DNA of 37,592 nucleotides from a virus: positions 1-37,592 of the IMG/VR virus record IMGVR_UViG_3300032342_000024, one strand, 5' to 3'. A program made the translations under genes and the position numbers. Under the pieces are notes generated by a model. It worked only from the letters and a program-made list of their open reading frames with translations, had not been told where the DNA came from and did not search any database. This document shows positions 6,464-15,060 of the stretch, piece by piece. Position 1 is the first letter of the stretch; every line of letters starts with the position of its first letter.

Positions 6464-7932
6464 GCGACCTTTCCGGCGTGCTCAAGTCGTTCGCAGAGGA
6501 TGTCGTCCGATGCGATTGGCAGGGCACGCCCTACCGGATGGCACCGCACCATCTCGAGTGGCTCAGGCTGTGGTCCAGCGAGCGCCTTCTCCTCATCCTC
6601 GCGGCGAGGGGGCACGCGAAGACGGAGACGCTCGTAGTGCTGCCGACGCTGTGGATATGCGCGACGCTGGAGGACCAGCTCGTGTACATCATTAGCTCGA
6701 CGCAGGACCAGGCCAACAAGATTCTCGAACGCGTGAAGGTGATCATCGAGCGGGAGATGCCGAGGCTGATCGACCGGGCGAGATGGGCGACGCAGGAGAT
6801 ACTGACGACCACTCGGGTGAAGATAGTCGCGAAGGGCGCGGCGAACAGGATCATCGGGCCTCACCCTCAGTGGATATTCGTGGACGACATCATAGAGGAC
6901 CCGCAGACGGTGGCGGACTCGACGATCGAGGAGTGGTTCTTCGCGTCGCTGTTCCCCATGATGTCGAAGGACGGGCGCATGCTCGTCGTCGGGACGTACA
7001 AGCACTTCGGGGACACATATCACGCGATCGAGGAGAGGGGCATCTTCAAGGTGATGAAGTACCCGGCGCTGCTGCCGGACGGGAAGGAGCTGTGGCCGGA
7101 GTACTGGACGATCCCGATGCTCGAGGAGAGGCGGGCGGCGCTGGGGAACGTGCTCTTCGCGAGGGAGTACATGCTCAAGCCGGTCGACGACTCGAGCTCG
7201 CTGTTCCCGATGAGGCTGATCGCGAACGGGTTCGAGGACAGGCCGTTCGCGCAGTCGTACTCGGGCGAGAGGGACGTCTACGTCGGCGTCGACCCGGCGG
7301 CGAGCGGGGAGATCGGGGCGGACTACTCGGTCTTCATGGTCGAGGCGCACGACCCGAAGACGGACAGGCGGGAGATCATAAACATCATCCGGGCGAGGGG
7401 CGTGACGCTGCAGGCGCACGTGGACATCCTGCACTCGATCGAGGAGCGATACCGCCCGGTGCACGTGAAGATCGAGAAGAACGCCTTCCAGAGGTGGCTC
7501 GAGCAGGAGGCGGCGAAGGCGCTCAGGGACGTGCCGATCACGGGGCACGTGACGGGGAAGGAGAAGTCGGACCCGAGGGACGGCGTGGCGGGGCTCGCCC
7601 TGCTCATGGAGCGGGGGCTGCTGTCGATCCCGAGGGGGCTGACCGAGGAGGAGAAAGCGGCGGGCGTGAAGGCGTGGGAGAGCGAGGCGGTCAAGGCGAC
7701 GGACGTCCTCGTGCAGGAACTGAACGGCATGACGTGGAAGGCCGGGAAGGTCGAGAGCGTCGCAAAGCACGACGACACGGTGATGGCACTATGGCTCTGC
7801 AACATGGCAATCTCGGAAGGAAAAAAGGAGCGGGGGATCGGGATGGCATTGGTGGATACGTCGGCGTCGGCGAGGGGATCCATCACGAGGGCGTCGCAAA
7901 TCAGGAACCCGCGAGGGAGGCGGTTCGCGTGA
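6439..7932 (+). CDS. terL: Terminase large subunit (packaging ATPase-nuclease)
   Basis: 497 residues, usual length. The ATPase half shows a Walker A (AARGHAKTE, residues 55-63, Lys61) and Walker B (WIFVDDI, 145-151). The RNase H-like nuclease half shows GVDPAASG with Asp285, an acidic KIEKNAF with Glu346, and KHDDTVMALW with Asp445/Asp446, the expected metal ligands. It cuts viral DNA and drives it into the procapsid through the portal. The probable small subunit is at 36729, about 7 kb away on the circle, which is an unusual separation. Confidence 0.95.
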   Translation: MSAGLEGIGDLSGVLKSFAEDVVRCDWQGTPYRMAPHHLEWLRLWSSERLLLILAARGHAKTETLVVLPTLWICATLEDQLVYIISSTQDQANKILERVKVIIEREMPRLIDRARWATQEILTTTRVKIVAKGAANRIIGPHPQWIFVDDIIEDPQTVADSTIEEWFFASLFPMMSKDGRMLVVGTYKHFGDTYHAIEERGIFKVMKYPALLPDGKELWPEYWTIPMLEERRAALGNVLFAREYMLKPVDDSSSLFPMRLIANGFEDRPFAQSYSGERDVYVGVDPAASGEIGADYSVFMVEAHDPKTDRREIINIIRARGVTLQAHVDILHSIEERYRPVHVKIEKNAFQRWLEQEAAKALRDVPITGHVTGKEKSDPRDGVAGLALLMERGLLSIPRGLTEEEKAAGVKAWESEAVKATDVLVQELNGMTWKAGKVESVAKHDDTVMALWLCNMAISEGKKERGIGMALVDTSASARGSITRASQIRNPRGRRFA

Positions 7933-8126
7933 AGAAGGTGTGGTTCTGCAGAGTGTACATCGACAAGGAACTTGCCGATGCAATCATGGGGGCGAAGGCT
8001 ATGGAGAAGCTGAGGACGGATTACGAGAGGGAGTTCAGGCGCCCGGTGTCGAAGTCCGAGATCGTGACCCGCATCCTCTACCGATATGCGAAGACCGAAA
8101 GGCTGCTGCCAGAACCGCCGAAGTGA
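7929..8126 (+). CDS. Ribbon-helix-helix-like small protein
   Basis: 65 residues, GTG start overlapping the terminase stop. Pattern: an N-terminal strand (KVWFCRVYID), a helix, then RPVSKSEIVTRILYRYAKTE, which resembles the SKSEIVxxxL helix-turn-helix of CopG/Arc-like repressors. It lies immediately before an array of phased repeats at 8178-8254, so it is a good candidate for the protein that binds them and autoregulates the head operon. Fold assignment is by eye. Confidence 0.55.
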   Translation: MKKVWFCRVYIDKELADAIMGAKAMEKLRTDYEREFRRPVSKSEIVTRILYRYAKTERLLPEPPK

Positions 8127-8177
8127 CCGTATCTGCGATTGCATCTTTTATTAAAAGCCGACGGATAGGATGACATC

Positions 8178-8254
8178 TGACTGACACTTGTGTATATTAG
8201 TCCGACACTTGCGTCTTTTCGTCCGACAAATAGATAGTATCTGTCCGACATGAA
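8178..8254 (+). promoter_or_regulatory. Helically phased operator array with TATA-like boxes
   Basis: Four copies of a C(C/T)GACA-containing repeat begin at 8181, 8202, 8223 and 8245. The first two extend to CGACACTTG or TGACACTTG. Spacing of 21, 21 and 22 bp is two helical turns, so a bound protein would sit on one face of the DNA. A TATA-like TGTATATTAG (8191-8200) and TTTTATTAAAAG (about 8146-8157) are nearby. The array lies just upstream of the portal gene and probably regulates it. 8127-8282 holds no other gene. Confidence 0.65.
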
Positions 8255-8282
8255 CACTCCACTTAGATGCCGGAGGATTACT

Positions 8283-10715
8283 TTGAGTACGGGACCGTGC
8301 GGCTATCAAGTGATCGACGACCCTCGCGAGGTCTTTTCCATCGAGAAGGCGAAGGCGTCGAAGTCATCGACTGAGGACCCGACGACTCAGGACCGCCTTC
8401 CGAGGACGAAGGTGCCCCGCCTTGTGCGCGACCAGATGAGGACGAAGAAGCGCACGGTGCCCGAAGTCAGCTACGAACTGCTCTACGAGGTCGCCGAGAA
8501 GTCGTACATCGCGAGGATGGTCATCTGGGCGATCGTCAGGGAGTGCACGAGGAAGACCGTCGAGGGGCTGAAGACGTTCTGGGACTTCTATCCCAACTTC
8601 GCGCTCAAGTGCACGGCGTGCGGGGCTGAGTTTCAAGAGGAGATCGAGGCGTGCTACTGCGGGAGCACGACCTTCAGGGAGGCGGACTCGAAGCAGCTCG
8701 ACGACATCAAGGCGCTGTTCGCAAATCCGAACGTGACCTATACTTTTTCAGACATAGTCAAGCGGTGCATCTACGACGCGCAGGTCGTGGACGACTGGTT
8801 CATCTCGATAGGATATGACTACACGCACGACATCCCGAGGCAACTCTGGTACGAGGACCCGAGGACGATGGTCATCTGCGCCGATGACTTCGGCATGCTC
8901 GGCAACGACGAATGGTTCTGTCCGATCCACACGAGGATGAACCCCGAGGTCAGCTACGGGCCGGACAAGAAGACCTGCCCGGAGAAGACCGTGATCAACG
9001 GGAAGGCGCAGCCGTGCGGGGCGCAGCTCGTGCAGACGTCGTACCTGCAGATGATCGACGGCAGGGTGACGGCGAGGTTCGCGAAGGACGAGATGGTGCA
9101 CGGGACGACCTACGCGACCGGGACGAGGCTCTTCGGCAACTCGCCGCTGAGGTCGCTGATCATCGCGATCGCGACGCACATGGCGATCGACAACTACGGG
9201 TACGACGCGTTCACGATGCAGCGCGAGCCGAACTCGGCGCTCATCTTCATGGGGACGAACCAGGACAGCGTCGACCGGACGGCGGAGAACTTCAGGGAGG
9301 CGCGCATGTTGAACCCGCAGGCGCAGCTGTGGCTCGGGCTTCAGGAAGGGCAGACGCTCAACTACGTGAAGATGCTCGACAACATCACCAATGCGGGGAC
9401 GATAGCCGAGCGGGAATACTACCAGAAGGTCTTCTGCTCGGTCTACGGTGTCAGCCCCATCTTCGTCGCGATAGAGACGCCGGGAAGGCTCGGCAACTCC
9501 AACGATTTCCAGATACATGTCCAGAACAACACGACCGAGGCGAATCAGGACCAGATGGCCGAGCAGATCAACAGGGACCTGCTCCCGCTCTTCGGCGTGA
9601 CCGACTTCCATTGGGACTTCACCCCGTGCGAGCCGGACGACATCAAGCTCAAGGCGGACATCCTCAACGCGCAATCTATCGCCGCTAAAACCGCGGTGGA
9701 TGCCGGGTTCGAAGTGACATGGGACGACGAAGGACCGCACGTAATGAGCGCCAAAGATACATCTATTGTGCAACGCGAGAGAATGAAATCTCTCGTCATA
9801 CAATCGCTCGGATTCGCTGGGGCGGAAATGCAGATAGACCCCGCTCTCTTCAGTGGTATATCAATCACAGGATGGAGGCAAATTGGAGGAGGCATCGGTG
9901 GCAATAACGGGGCGCCATCCGCACCCAACGGTCCGAGTGCGGCAAGCGCCCCATCATTCTCCGATCAGGTGGCGAGCATATACAGCGGGAAGATGAGCCC
10001 GAGGGCGCCGGAGTCGGCGGCGGGCGCGAGGACGCTCGAGGACGACTTCTACGCGAACGCGGCGGGGGCGTACGAGGCTTCGATCGACAGGGTGATAAGC
10101 AGGATAGGCGCGGGCATGTCGGGCGCAGAGGTCAAGGCTCTGATCGACTCGGAGATGAGCACGCTCGACGTCAAGCTGAGCAGGCGGGCGAGGACGTTCG
10201 TCGAGGCGGTCTACAGGAAGGGACTCGATCAGGCGGCGAAGGACGCGCACATCAAGATCGCGTTCGACGCGAGGGACGAGGACGCGGTCGACTACCTGAT
10301 GACGAGGTGGTCCGGCGTGACGACGACTCTGCCGGAGTTCACTCAGGCGAACAGGGACAGGTTCTCGGAGATCATCGAGGGCGCCTACAGGGATCCCGGC
10401 AAGTTCAATCTTCAAGACATGACTAAGCAGATGCGCGAGGCGAGCGAGGCGGAGAGGTTCAAGCTTGAGCGCATAGCGAGAACTGAGACGACCGTCATCA
10501 GCAACAACGGGCGGATGAACGGGTACCTCAAGGCGCCGGGATATGCCGACATGAAGTACTCGTGGTCGTGCGCGCCGGACGCGTGCGAGCGCTGTCAGGA
10601 GATCGCGGGCATGGGTCCGATGAGCGTCGAGGAGCTCAGGCAGCTGACGGCGGGCTTCTGCGTGCACCCGAACGACAGGTGCACCCCGATTCTGGAAGTG
10701 GAGGGGATGCGGTGA
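8283..10715 (+). CDS. Portal protein fused to MuF-like head protein
   Basis: 810 residues from TTG 8283, preferred because GGAGG (8272-8276) sits six bases before it. ATG 8250 has no ribosome site and lies in the operator array. N-terminal about 470 residues resemble SPP1-type portals, the ring through which DNA enters the head. A zinc ribbon is inserted early (CTACG and CYCG, residues about 110-126), with more Cys at about 230-270. A Gly/Ala/Ser-rich linker follows. The C-terminal about 230 residues look like a MuF domain (ARTETTVISNNGRMNGY, CAPDACERCQ, HPNDRC). Bases about 9670-9960 use more A/T-ending codons than the flanks, suggesting recombination there. Confidence 0.85.
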   Translation: MSTGPCGYQVIDDPREVFSIEKAKASKSSTEDPTTQDRLPRTKVPRLVRDQMRTKKRTVPEVSYELLYEVAEKSYIARMVIWAIVRECTRKTVEGLKTFWDFYPNFALKCTACGAEFQEEIEACYCGSTTFREADSKQLDDIKALFANPNVTYTFSDIVKRCIYDAQVVDDWFISIGYDYTHDIPRQLWYEDPRTMVICADDFGMLGNDEWFCPIHTRMNPEVSYGPDKKTCPEKTVINGKAQPCGAQLVQTSYLQMIDGRVTARFAKDEMVHGTTYATGTRLFGNSPLRSLIIAIATHMAIDNYGYDAFTMQREPNSALIFMGTNQDSVDRTAENFREARMLNPQAQLWLGLQEGQTLNYVKMLDNITNAGTIAEREYYQKVFCSVYGVSPIFVAIETPGRLGNSNDFQIHVQNNTTEANQDQMAEQINRDLLPLFGVTDFHWDFTPCEPDDIKLKADILNAQSIAAKTAVDAGFEVTWDDEGPHVMSAKDTSIVQRERMKSLVIQSLGFAGAEMQIDPALFSGISITGWRQIGGGIGGNNGAPSAPNGPSAASAPSFSDQVASIYSGKMSPRAPESAAGARTLEDDFYANAAGAYEASIDRVISRIGAGMSGAEVKALIDSEMSTLDVKLSRRARTFVEAVYRKGLDQAAKDAHIKIAFDARDEDAVDYLMTRWSGVTTTLPEFTQANRDRFSEIIEGAYRDPGKFNLQDMTKQMREASEAERFKLERIARTETTVISNNGRMNGYLKAPGYADMKYSWSCAPDACERCQEIAGMGPMSVEELRQLTAGFCVHPNDRCTPILEVEGMR

Positions 10716-11071
10716 CGATCGAGGTCGAGTGGGACACGAAGGACGTTGAGATTTTTCTCAGCAATCTCGAAGCGGGCATCCCGGACGCGATCGGCGAAGT
10801 CCTAATCTCCCTCGGAGAGGCGACCTTCTCGTGGTCGCAGGACATCGTGCACGTCGTCACGGGCAACCTGAAGAAGTCGGGCGGCAGGGCGAGGACGGCG
10901 CAGATGGAGTTCACGATTTTCTACACGTCGCCGTACGCCGGGTACGTCGAGTGGGGCACGAGCAAGATGAGCCCGAAGCCGTACCTGCGTCCGGCGTGGG
11001 CGATAGTCAGGGGGAAGGCGAGGGCGATCGCGAAGGCGGCGCTGGAGAGGGTCATCAGGGAGGCGAAGTGA
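10712..11071 (+). CDS. HK97 gp10-like head-tail/tail completion protein
   Basis: 119 residues, GTG start overlapping the portal stop. The hallmark region VVTGNLKKSGG, then YAGYVEWGTSKMSPKPYLRP, is typical of the gp10-like neck/tail completion family. These proteins sit at the junction between connector and tail tube. Its place right after the portal rather than beside other neck genes is a small order change. Confidence 0.8.
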   Translation: MTIEVEWDTKDVEIFLSNLEAGIPDAIGEVLISLGEATFSWSQDIVHVVTGNLKKSGGRARTAQMEFTIFYTSPYAGYVEWGTSKMSPKPYLRPAWAIVRGKARAIAKAALERVIREAK

Positions 11072-11266
11072 ATGGCGAAGGATTCGGACACGCTGGGCAA
11101 GATGACCGTAACGGAGTTCCTGAAGTACAGGTGCCCGGAGTGTGCGCACTTCCTCATCCTGCACCCGGATCTCAAGCACGTGTGGGTCGTGAGGATGACA
11201 TCGCCGTTCGGGGAGTTCAAGTCGGAGCACATCGACCAAGAGAAGACGCTCGAGAAGTACGGGTGA
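11072..11266 (+). CDS. Hypothetical small protein
   Basis: 64 residues, ATG directly after the upstream stop. One CPEC pair (residue about 22) plus several His residues could bind a metal. Otherwise no recognised domain. It overlaps the protease gene by GTGA at 11263. Confidence 0.55.
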   Translation: MAKDSDTLGKMTVTEFLKYRCPECAHFLILHPDLKHVWVVRMTSPFGEFKSEHIDQEKTLEKYG

Positions 11267-12483
11267 TCAAGATGCCGATTAACGGGGAGACGGAGGGCAA
11301 GACGCTGATCGAGAGAGCAGCGGAGACGCCACACTCGGTCGGCTACTCGTGGAAGGTCGCGTTCGCGGTGAAGGCACTCGGAGGGACGGCGGACAGCGAG
11401 CACTTCTACATAGTCGGCGACGCGAGCGTCGAGATGGTCGACGGGGAGGGCGACATCATCACCGTCGCGGCCCTGCAGAGCGGGCTCGAGCAGCTACTCA
11501 GGAGAGGACGCATATCGTTCGCGCCGCCGGGCATGGGTCACACGGACATCCTCGTCGGGGAGATACTCGACGAGGTCACGGTCAACGGGCAGGTCTACAG
11601 GACGGAGGTCAGGGACGGCGCCCTGAAGTTCGTCGGGGACGTCTGGAAGGACTCGAACGCGTGCAGGCACGTCCGCGAGGGGATACTCGAGGGGACGTAC
11701 GACTCGCTGTCGATCAGCGGGGAGGCCCTGAGCCGCAACCAGTTCTGCGACGACAAGGGATGCTACACGACGATCAACCAGATGGACCTGTCGGCGGTCG
11801 CGATATGCGAGGAGGGGATGAACCCCGCCGCCAAGTTCACGCTCCTTAAGGCCGCGAAAGCGACCGATGCGAAGGAGACGACCGACAAGGGGGGACCAAC
11901 CATAGACGAGAAGGTCGAGAAGAAGGACGCACCAGTCGAGTCGGCGGTGGAGCAGAAGCCGGAGCTGAAGGCGGTCGAGCCGATCGTCGAGACTCCCGAG
12001 ACGAAAGTCCCGGAGGTCGCGAAGGAAGAGCCGAAGCCCGAGGCGAAGGTCGAGGCGAAGGCGGACGTGCCGGCGGACAAGCCGCAGGACGCACCGCCGG
12101 AGCAGGCGCCACCGCAGGGAGGCGAGCCCGCGAACGCGGACGAGGCGACCATCCAGGCCGTGCTGAAGAACATGGCGGCCAAGGTTGACTCGCTCACTCA
12201 GTCGGTCGCGACGCTTACCGCTCAAGTGGCTGCGATCCAGCAAGGGAAGGGAGGGGCCGCCGCCCCGGAGGCACAAAAGGCCGCCGAGCCGGCGATTGAG
12301 AAGAAGACCGAAATGCCCGAACCATTGCCCAAGAAAACCTTGGTCAAGGAAGCGGGCGGATCCCAGTGCGCGGCACCAAAGAGGGCGGCATGGGAACAGT
12401 TCGGCGAGAAGGTCAAGAAGGCCGGTGGCTTTACGAAGATCGCCTCGACCGAGCTCGGGAAGAAGAAGAGGGAGGTGAGGTAG
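11263..12483 (+). CDS. Prohead protease (XkdF-like) fused to scaffold
   Basis: 406 residues from GTG 11263 (GTGA overlap; ATG 11272 is an alternative). Residues about 20-200 match the layout of XkdF-type putative serine proteases: a strand-rich start, VDGEGDIITVAAL, GHTDILVGEI with a candidate catalytic His, and SLSISGEA. From about 205 the sequence becomes Lys/Glu/Pro/Ala-rich, with a helical coiled-coil-like segment (VLKNMAAKVDSLTQSVATL) typical of scaffold. The fusion and its place just before the capsid gene fit a self-cleaving scaffold that matures the procapsid. Confidence 0.75.
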   Translation: MIKMPINGETEGKTLIERAAETPHSVGYSWKVAFAVKALGGTADSEHFYIVGDASVEMVDGEGDIITVAALQSGLEQLLRRGRISFAPPGMGHTDILVGEILDEVTVNGQVYRTEVRDGALKFVGDVWKDSNACRHVREGILEGTYDSLSISGEALSRNQFCDDKGCYTTINQMDLSAVAICEEGMNPAAKFTLLKAAKATDAKETTDKGGPTIDEKVEKKDAPVESAVEQKPELKAVEPIVETPETKVPEVAKEEPKPEAKVEAKADVPADKPQDAPPEQAPPQGGEPANADEATIQAVLKNMAAKVDSLTQSVATLTAQVAAIQQGKGGAAAPEAQKAAEPAIEKKTEMPEPLPKKTLVKEAGGSQCAAPKRAAWEQFGEKVKKAGGFTKIASTELGKKKREVR

Positions 12484-13611
12484 ATGGCTTACGGGAACGT
12501 CGTTGATTTCATCAACGGCTACTACGAGGACACCTACGGGAAGGACGTGCTGCACCTCGAGGACGTGCTGCACAAGTCGGACGACCCTGCCATCTCGAGC
12601 GACACAGGAATGGGGACGAAGGTCGGGGGCGCAATCTTTTACGCGCTCGTGTACGACGCTCCGATATTCTCCATGCTGCCGCACGAGGAGTTCAAGGTCG
12701 AGAAGGTGAAGATCGTCACCACGGACTCGGCGACCACGGCGGGCATATCTGAAGGCGCGGCGAACGTCGACAGCGACTGTCCGGTGTTCGCAGAGTTCAC
12801 GATCGCCGAGAAGGAGATCGAGAGCAGGTGGCAGTTCACCGACAAGGCGGAGAGGGCGGCAAGGCACAGGCCGGACGGAGTCACGAACGCTGACTTCGCG
12901 GAGTACTTCAGGAAGTGGCACCCGAGGGCGATCGACGTCATGCTGATGAAGGACAGCAACACGCTCGCAGGGTACAACTTCGAGTCGCTCGACAGGATCG
13001 TGTCGAGCTACGCGGAGATCACCGGCGACGGGTACCACGCGGGCGACAGCGACCCGTGGACGGAGTCGGTCTCGAGCATCAACAGGGACTCGGCCGCGAG
13101 CCCGGTCTACGACTCGCAGGTGCTGGAGTACGACTCCACCCCGCAGGCGCTGACCATCGCGAAGATCGAGGAGCTCATCGAGACAACGAGGAGCTACGGG
13201 GCGAACCCCGACAGGCAGGTCTTCGTGACGGGGCAGGACACCTACAGGGTGTGGAAGAGCCTCGTGAGCCCGAACCAGAGGTTCGGCGAGTGGACCGGCG
13301 AGAAGAGCGTCGTCAACGGCATCCAGAGCGCCGGAGGCGCGGCCGGGGGATTGACCCTCAGGTCGTGGGACGGGGTTCCGATCGTCGTGACGGACACGGC
13401 GCTCATGCCGAAAGAGGCGAACGAGAAGAGCAGGATATTCCTGCTCGACTTGGAGAACGTCGCGTTCTGGCTGAGCATGCCGACGACCGTCTACACGTCG
13501 GACAACAGGATCGCGAACGACTTCCTCGGAGTCGACAACATCGTCGTAACCGCGGGAGAGCTGGCGTGCACGAAGTTCTGCTCGCAGGGCAAGATCAGGG
13601 ACATACTCTGA
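12484..13611 (+). CDS. Major capsid protein (HK97 fold likely)
   Basis: 375 residues with a strong ribosome site (GGGAGGTGAGG) directly before ATG. Length and place, right after protease/scaffold, fit the major head protein. The pattern is consistent with an HK97 fold: a helical N-arm, the strand region FKVEKVKIVTTDSATT, a long spine-like helix region around residue 130-150, and a C-terminal SWDGVPIVVTDTALMP typical of such capsid proteins. It would form the icosahedral shell. Confidence 0.8.
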   Translation: MAYGNVVDFINGYYEDTYGKDVLHLEDVLHKSDDPAISSDTGMGTKVGGAIFYALVYDAPIFSMLPHEEFKVEKVKIVTTDSATTAGISEGAANVDSDCPVFAEFTIAEKEIESRWQFTDKAERAARHRPDGVTNADFAEYFRKWHPRAIDVMLMKDSNTLAGYNFESLDRIVSSYAEITGDGYHAGDSDPWTESVSSINRDSAASPVYDSQVLEYDSTPQALTIAKIEELIETTRSYGANPDRQVFVTGQDTYRVWKSLVSPNQRFGEWTGEKSVVNGIQSAGGAAGGLTLRSWDGVPIVVTDTALMPKEANEKSRIFLLDLENVAFWLSMPTTVYTSDNRIANDFLGVDNIVVTAGELACTKFCSQGKIRDIL

Positions 13612-13641
13612 GCCATCGGGCTTCCTGAGGGGGAGAAAACG

Positions 13642-14337
13642 ATGGCAAGAGTACAGGCGCAGAACGCGTGTCCCATCTTCGGGAGCAGCGAGGGCGCTTA
13701 CCTCGCGAACAGCGTGCGGGTCGGGGCGCAGGGGGACGCGCTCGGCATCTCGATAGCTGCCGACGTGGACGGGAACACGAACTCCCTGATCGGCGTCTAT
13801 CCTGAGCTGAAGGCGGCGGACGCGATCCTCGCAGCGGCGGCGGTCGTGACGGGCTTCTACAGCAGGATGCTCGTCAACAAGGCGCAGACCAACGACTCGT
13901 CGATATTCGGCGCTGAGTTGCAGTGCCGGGTGAAGGCGAACATGGGCAACGGCGTCCATGCCGGCGCGTGGTGCTACTGGGAGCAGTCGGGCACGGCGAC
14001 GTGCACGGGAGAGGACGCGGCCGTTGCATGTGCGGTCGAGAGTGCGGCCGGACTGACGGCGACGCAGCTGTCCGGGGTGCAGATCGGCTCGTCGGTGCAC
14101 GCGAGCGCGACCGTGACGAACTTCTCGGCTGTCAGAGTGCAGACGGGCACGAGTGCGAAGCCGTTCGACTACCTCATCGACGTGGCCTCGGGCGGGGCGC
14201 CCGCGGTGGCGTTCGCGAGGTTCACGGCGGTGGCGAACGTGATCAACACGACCACGACCGTATCGACCACGCAGGCCGGGTACATACTGGTCAAGGTCGG
14301 CACGGTCTCGAAGCACATCCCGCTGTACAGCGTGTGA
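13642..14337 (+). CDS. Putative virion (capsid-associated) protein
   Basis: 231 residues, rich in Ala, Val, Thr and Gly and mostly predicted beta strand, lacking charged helices. It follows the major capsid gene with a clear Shine-Dalgarno (GAGGGGGAG). Composition and position suggest a decoration or second head protein. No family recognised. Confidence 0.6.
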   Translation: MARVQAQNACPIFGSSEGAYLANSVRVGAQGDALGISIAADVDGNTNSLIGVYPELKAADAILAAAAVVTGFYSRMLVNKAQTNDSSIFGAELQCRVKANMGNGVHAGAWCYWEQSGTATCTGEDAAVACAVESAAGLTATQLSGVQIGSSVHASATVTNFSAVRVQTGTSAKPFDYLIDVASGGAPAVAFARFTAVANVINTTTTVSTTQAGYILVKVGTVSKHIPLYSV

Positions 14338-14347
14338 GCGAACTGAC

Positions 14348-14539
14348 ATGATCGAAGACAAGGAAGTCGTGGAGATGACGCCCGACCAGTTGCAGGACGC
14401 GATAGCGAAGGCGCAGCCGAAGATGAGGCAACTCATCATCGAGACGGACGGGCAGATGGTCAGCATCGCGAAGAGCGAGCTGACGCCGCTCGAAGTGAGA
14501 GCGGTGTGCCAGATGCTCCTCGACCAGGGCAAGAAGTAA
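14348..14539 (+). CDS. Hypothetical small protein in head operon
   Basis: 63 residues, acidic and helical (MTPDQLQDAIAKAQPKMRQL, then SELTPLEVRAVCQMLLDQ). No recognised domain. Followed by the only clear hairpin in the structural block. Confidence 0.55.
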   Translation: MIEDKEVVEMTPDQLQDAIAKAQPKMRQLIIETDGQMVSIAKSELTPLEVRAVCQMLLDQGKK

Positions 14540-14551
14540 ACAACAACGCAG

Positions 14552-14579
14552 CGAAGGGCGGACTTTAAGGCGCCCCTCG
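14552..14579 (+). terminator. Possible hairpin after head genes
   Basis: GGGCG (14556-14560) pairs with CGCCC (14571-14575) across a 10-base loop, with a further CGA/TCG pairing outside one mismatch. No U-run follows. It may be an RNA processing or pausing site between head and fibre genes rather than a true terminator. Confidence 0.3.
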
Positions 14580-14620
14580 AAACGCTTTCAAATCACGATC
14601 AACGAGGGAGGCAGAACGAG

Positions 14621-15037
14621 ATGACAGCACAGATAGCCACCTATACGGTGAGCGATAACAGGGGCATGCCGGGAGGGCTCTGCACGGTCTACGTCAAGTG
14701 GACGAGCGCCAGCACGGGCGGCGGGACGGTCTCGCTTCAGATCACGGAGTTGCTCAGCGGGAAGATCATCGAGCTCGTCACGAATCCGGGGGCGACGGCG
14801 CCGACGGACAACTACGACATCACGCTGGTGTCGAGCCTGAGCGGGCACGACCTGCTCGAAGGGAACGGCGCCGACAGGGACACGGCGAACACGGAGCAGA
14901 CGCTCGTCTTCATGGAGAGGACGATCGGAACCAACGTGTACGGCGACAACCCCGCGATCAACGAGGCCGGGGCGGTGTTCACCATCGCGGCGGCGGGCGG
15001 AGAGAAGATCGGCGAGGCGTGGATAATCATCCAGTGA
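14621..15037 (+). CDS. Putative virion protein, beta-rich
   Basis: 138 residues starting after GGGAGGCAGAACGAG. Thr/Gly/Ala-rich and strand-dominated, with few helices. Located among fibre-like genes between capsid and connector. Could be a capsid decoration or fibre base. Family not recognised. Confidence 0.55.
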   Translation: MTAQIATYTVSDNRGMPGGLCTVYVKWTSASTGGGTVSLQITELLSGKIIELVTNPGATAPTDNYDITLVSSLSGHDLLEGNGADRDTANTEQTLVFMERTIGTNVYGDNPAINEAGAVFTIAAAGGEKIGEAWIIIQ

Positions 15038-15060
15038 GCTGAGTAAGGAGAGCCGGGACG

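Noticed and set aside
6442-7770. 442-codon minus-strand frame across terminase
   Set aside because: Antisense shadow of a well-supported terminase gene, with Arg/His/Leu-rich composition and no domain.
11494-14532. Very long open frame (1012 codons) on the minus strand
   Set aside because: It is the mirror of the protease/scaffold, capsid and next genes. It is Arg/Leu/Val/Asp-rich as expected from a GC-biased antisense frame, and the + strand genes have clear identities and ribosome sites.
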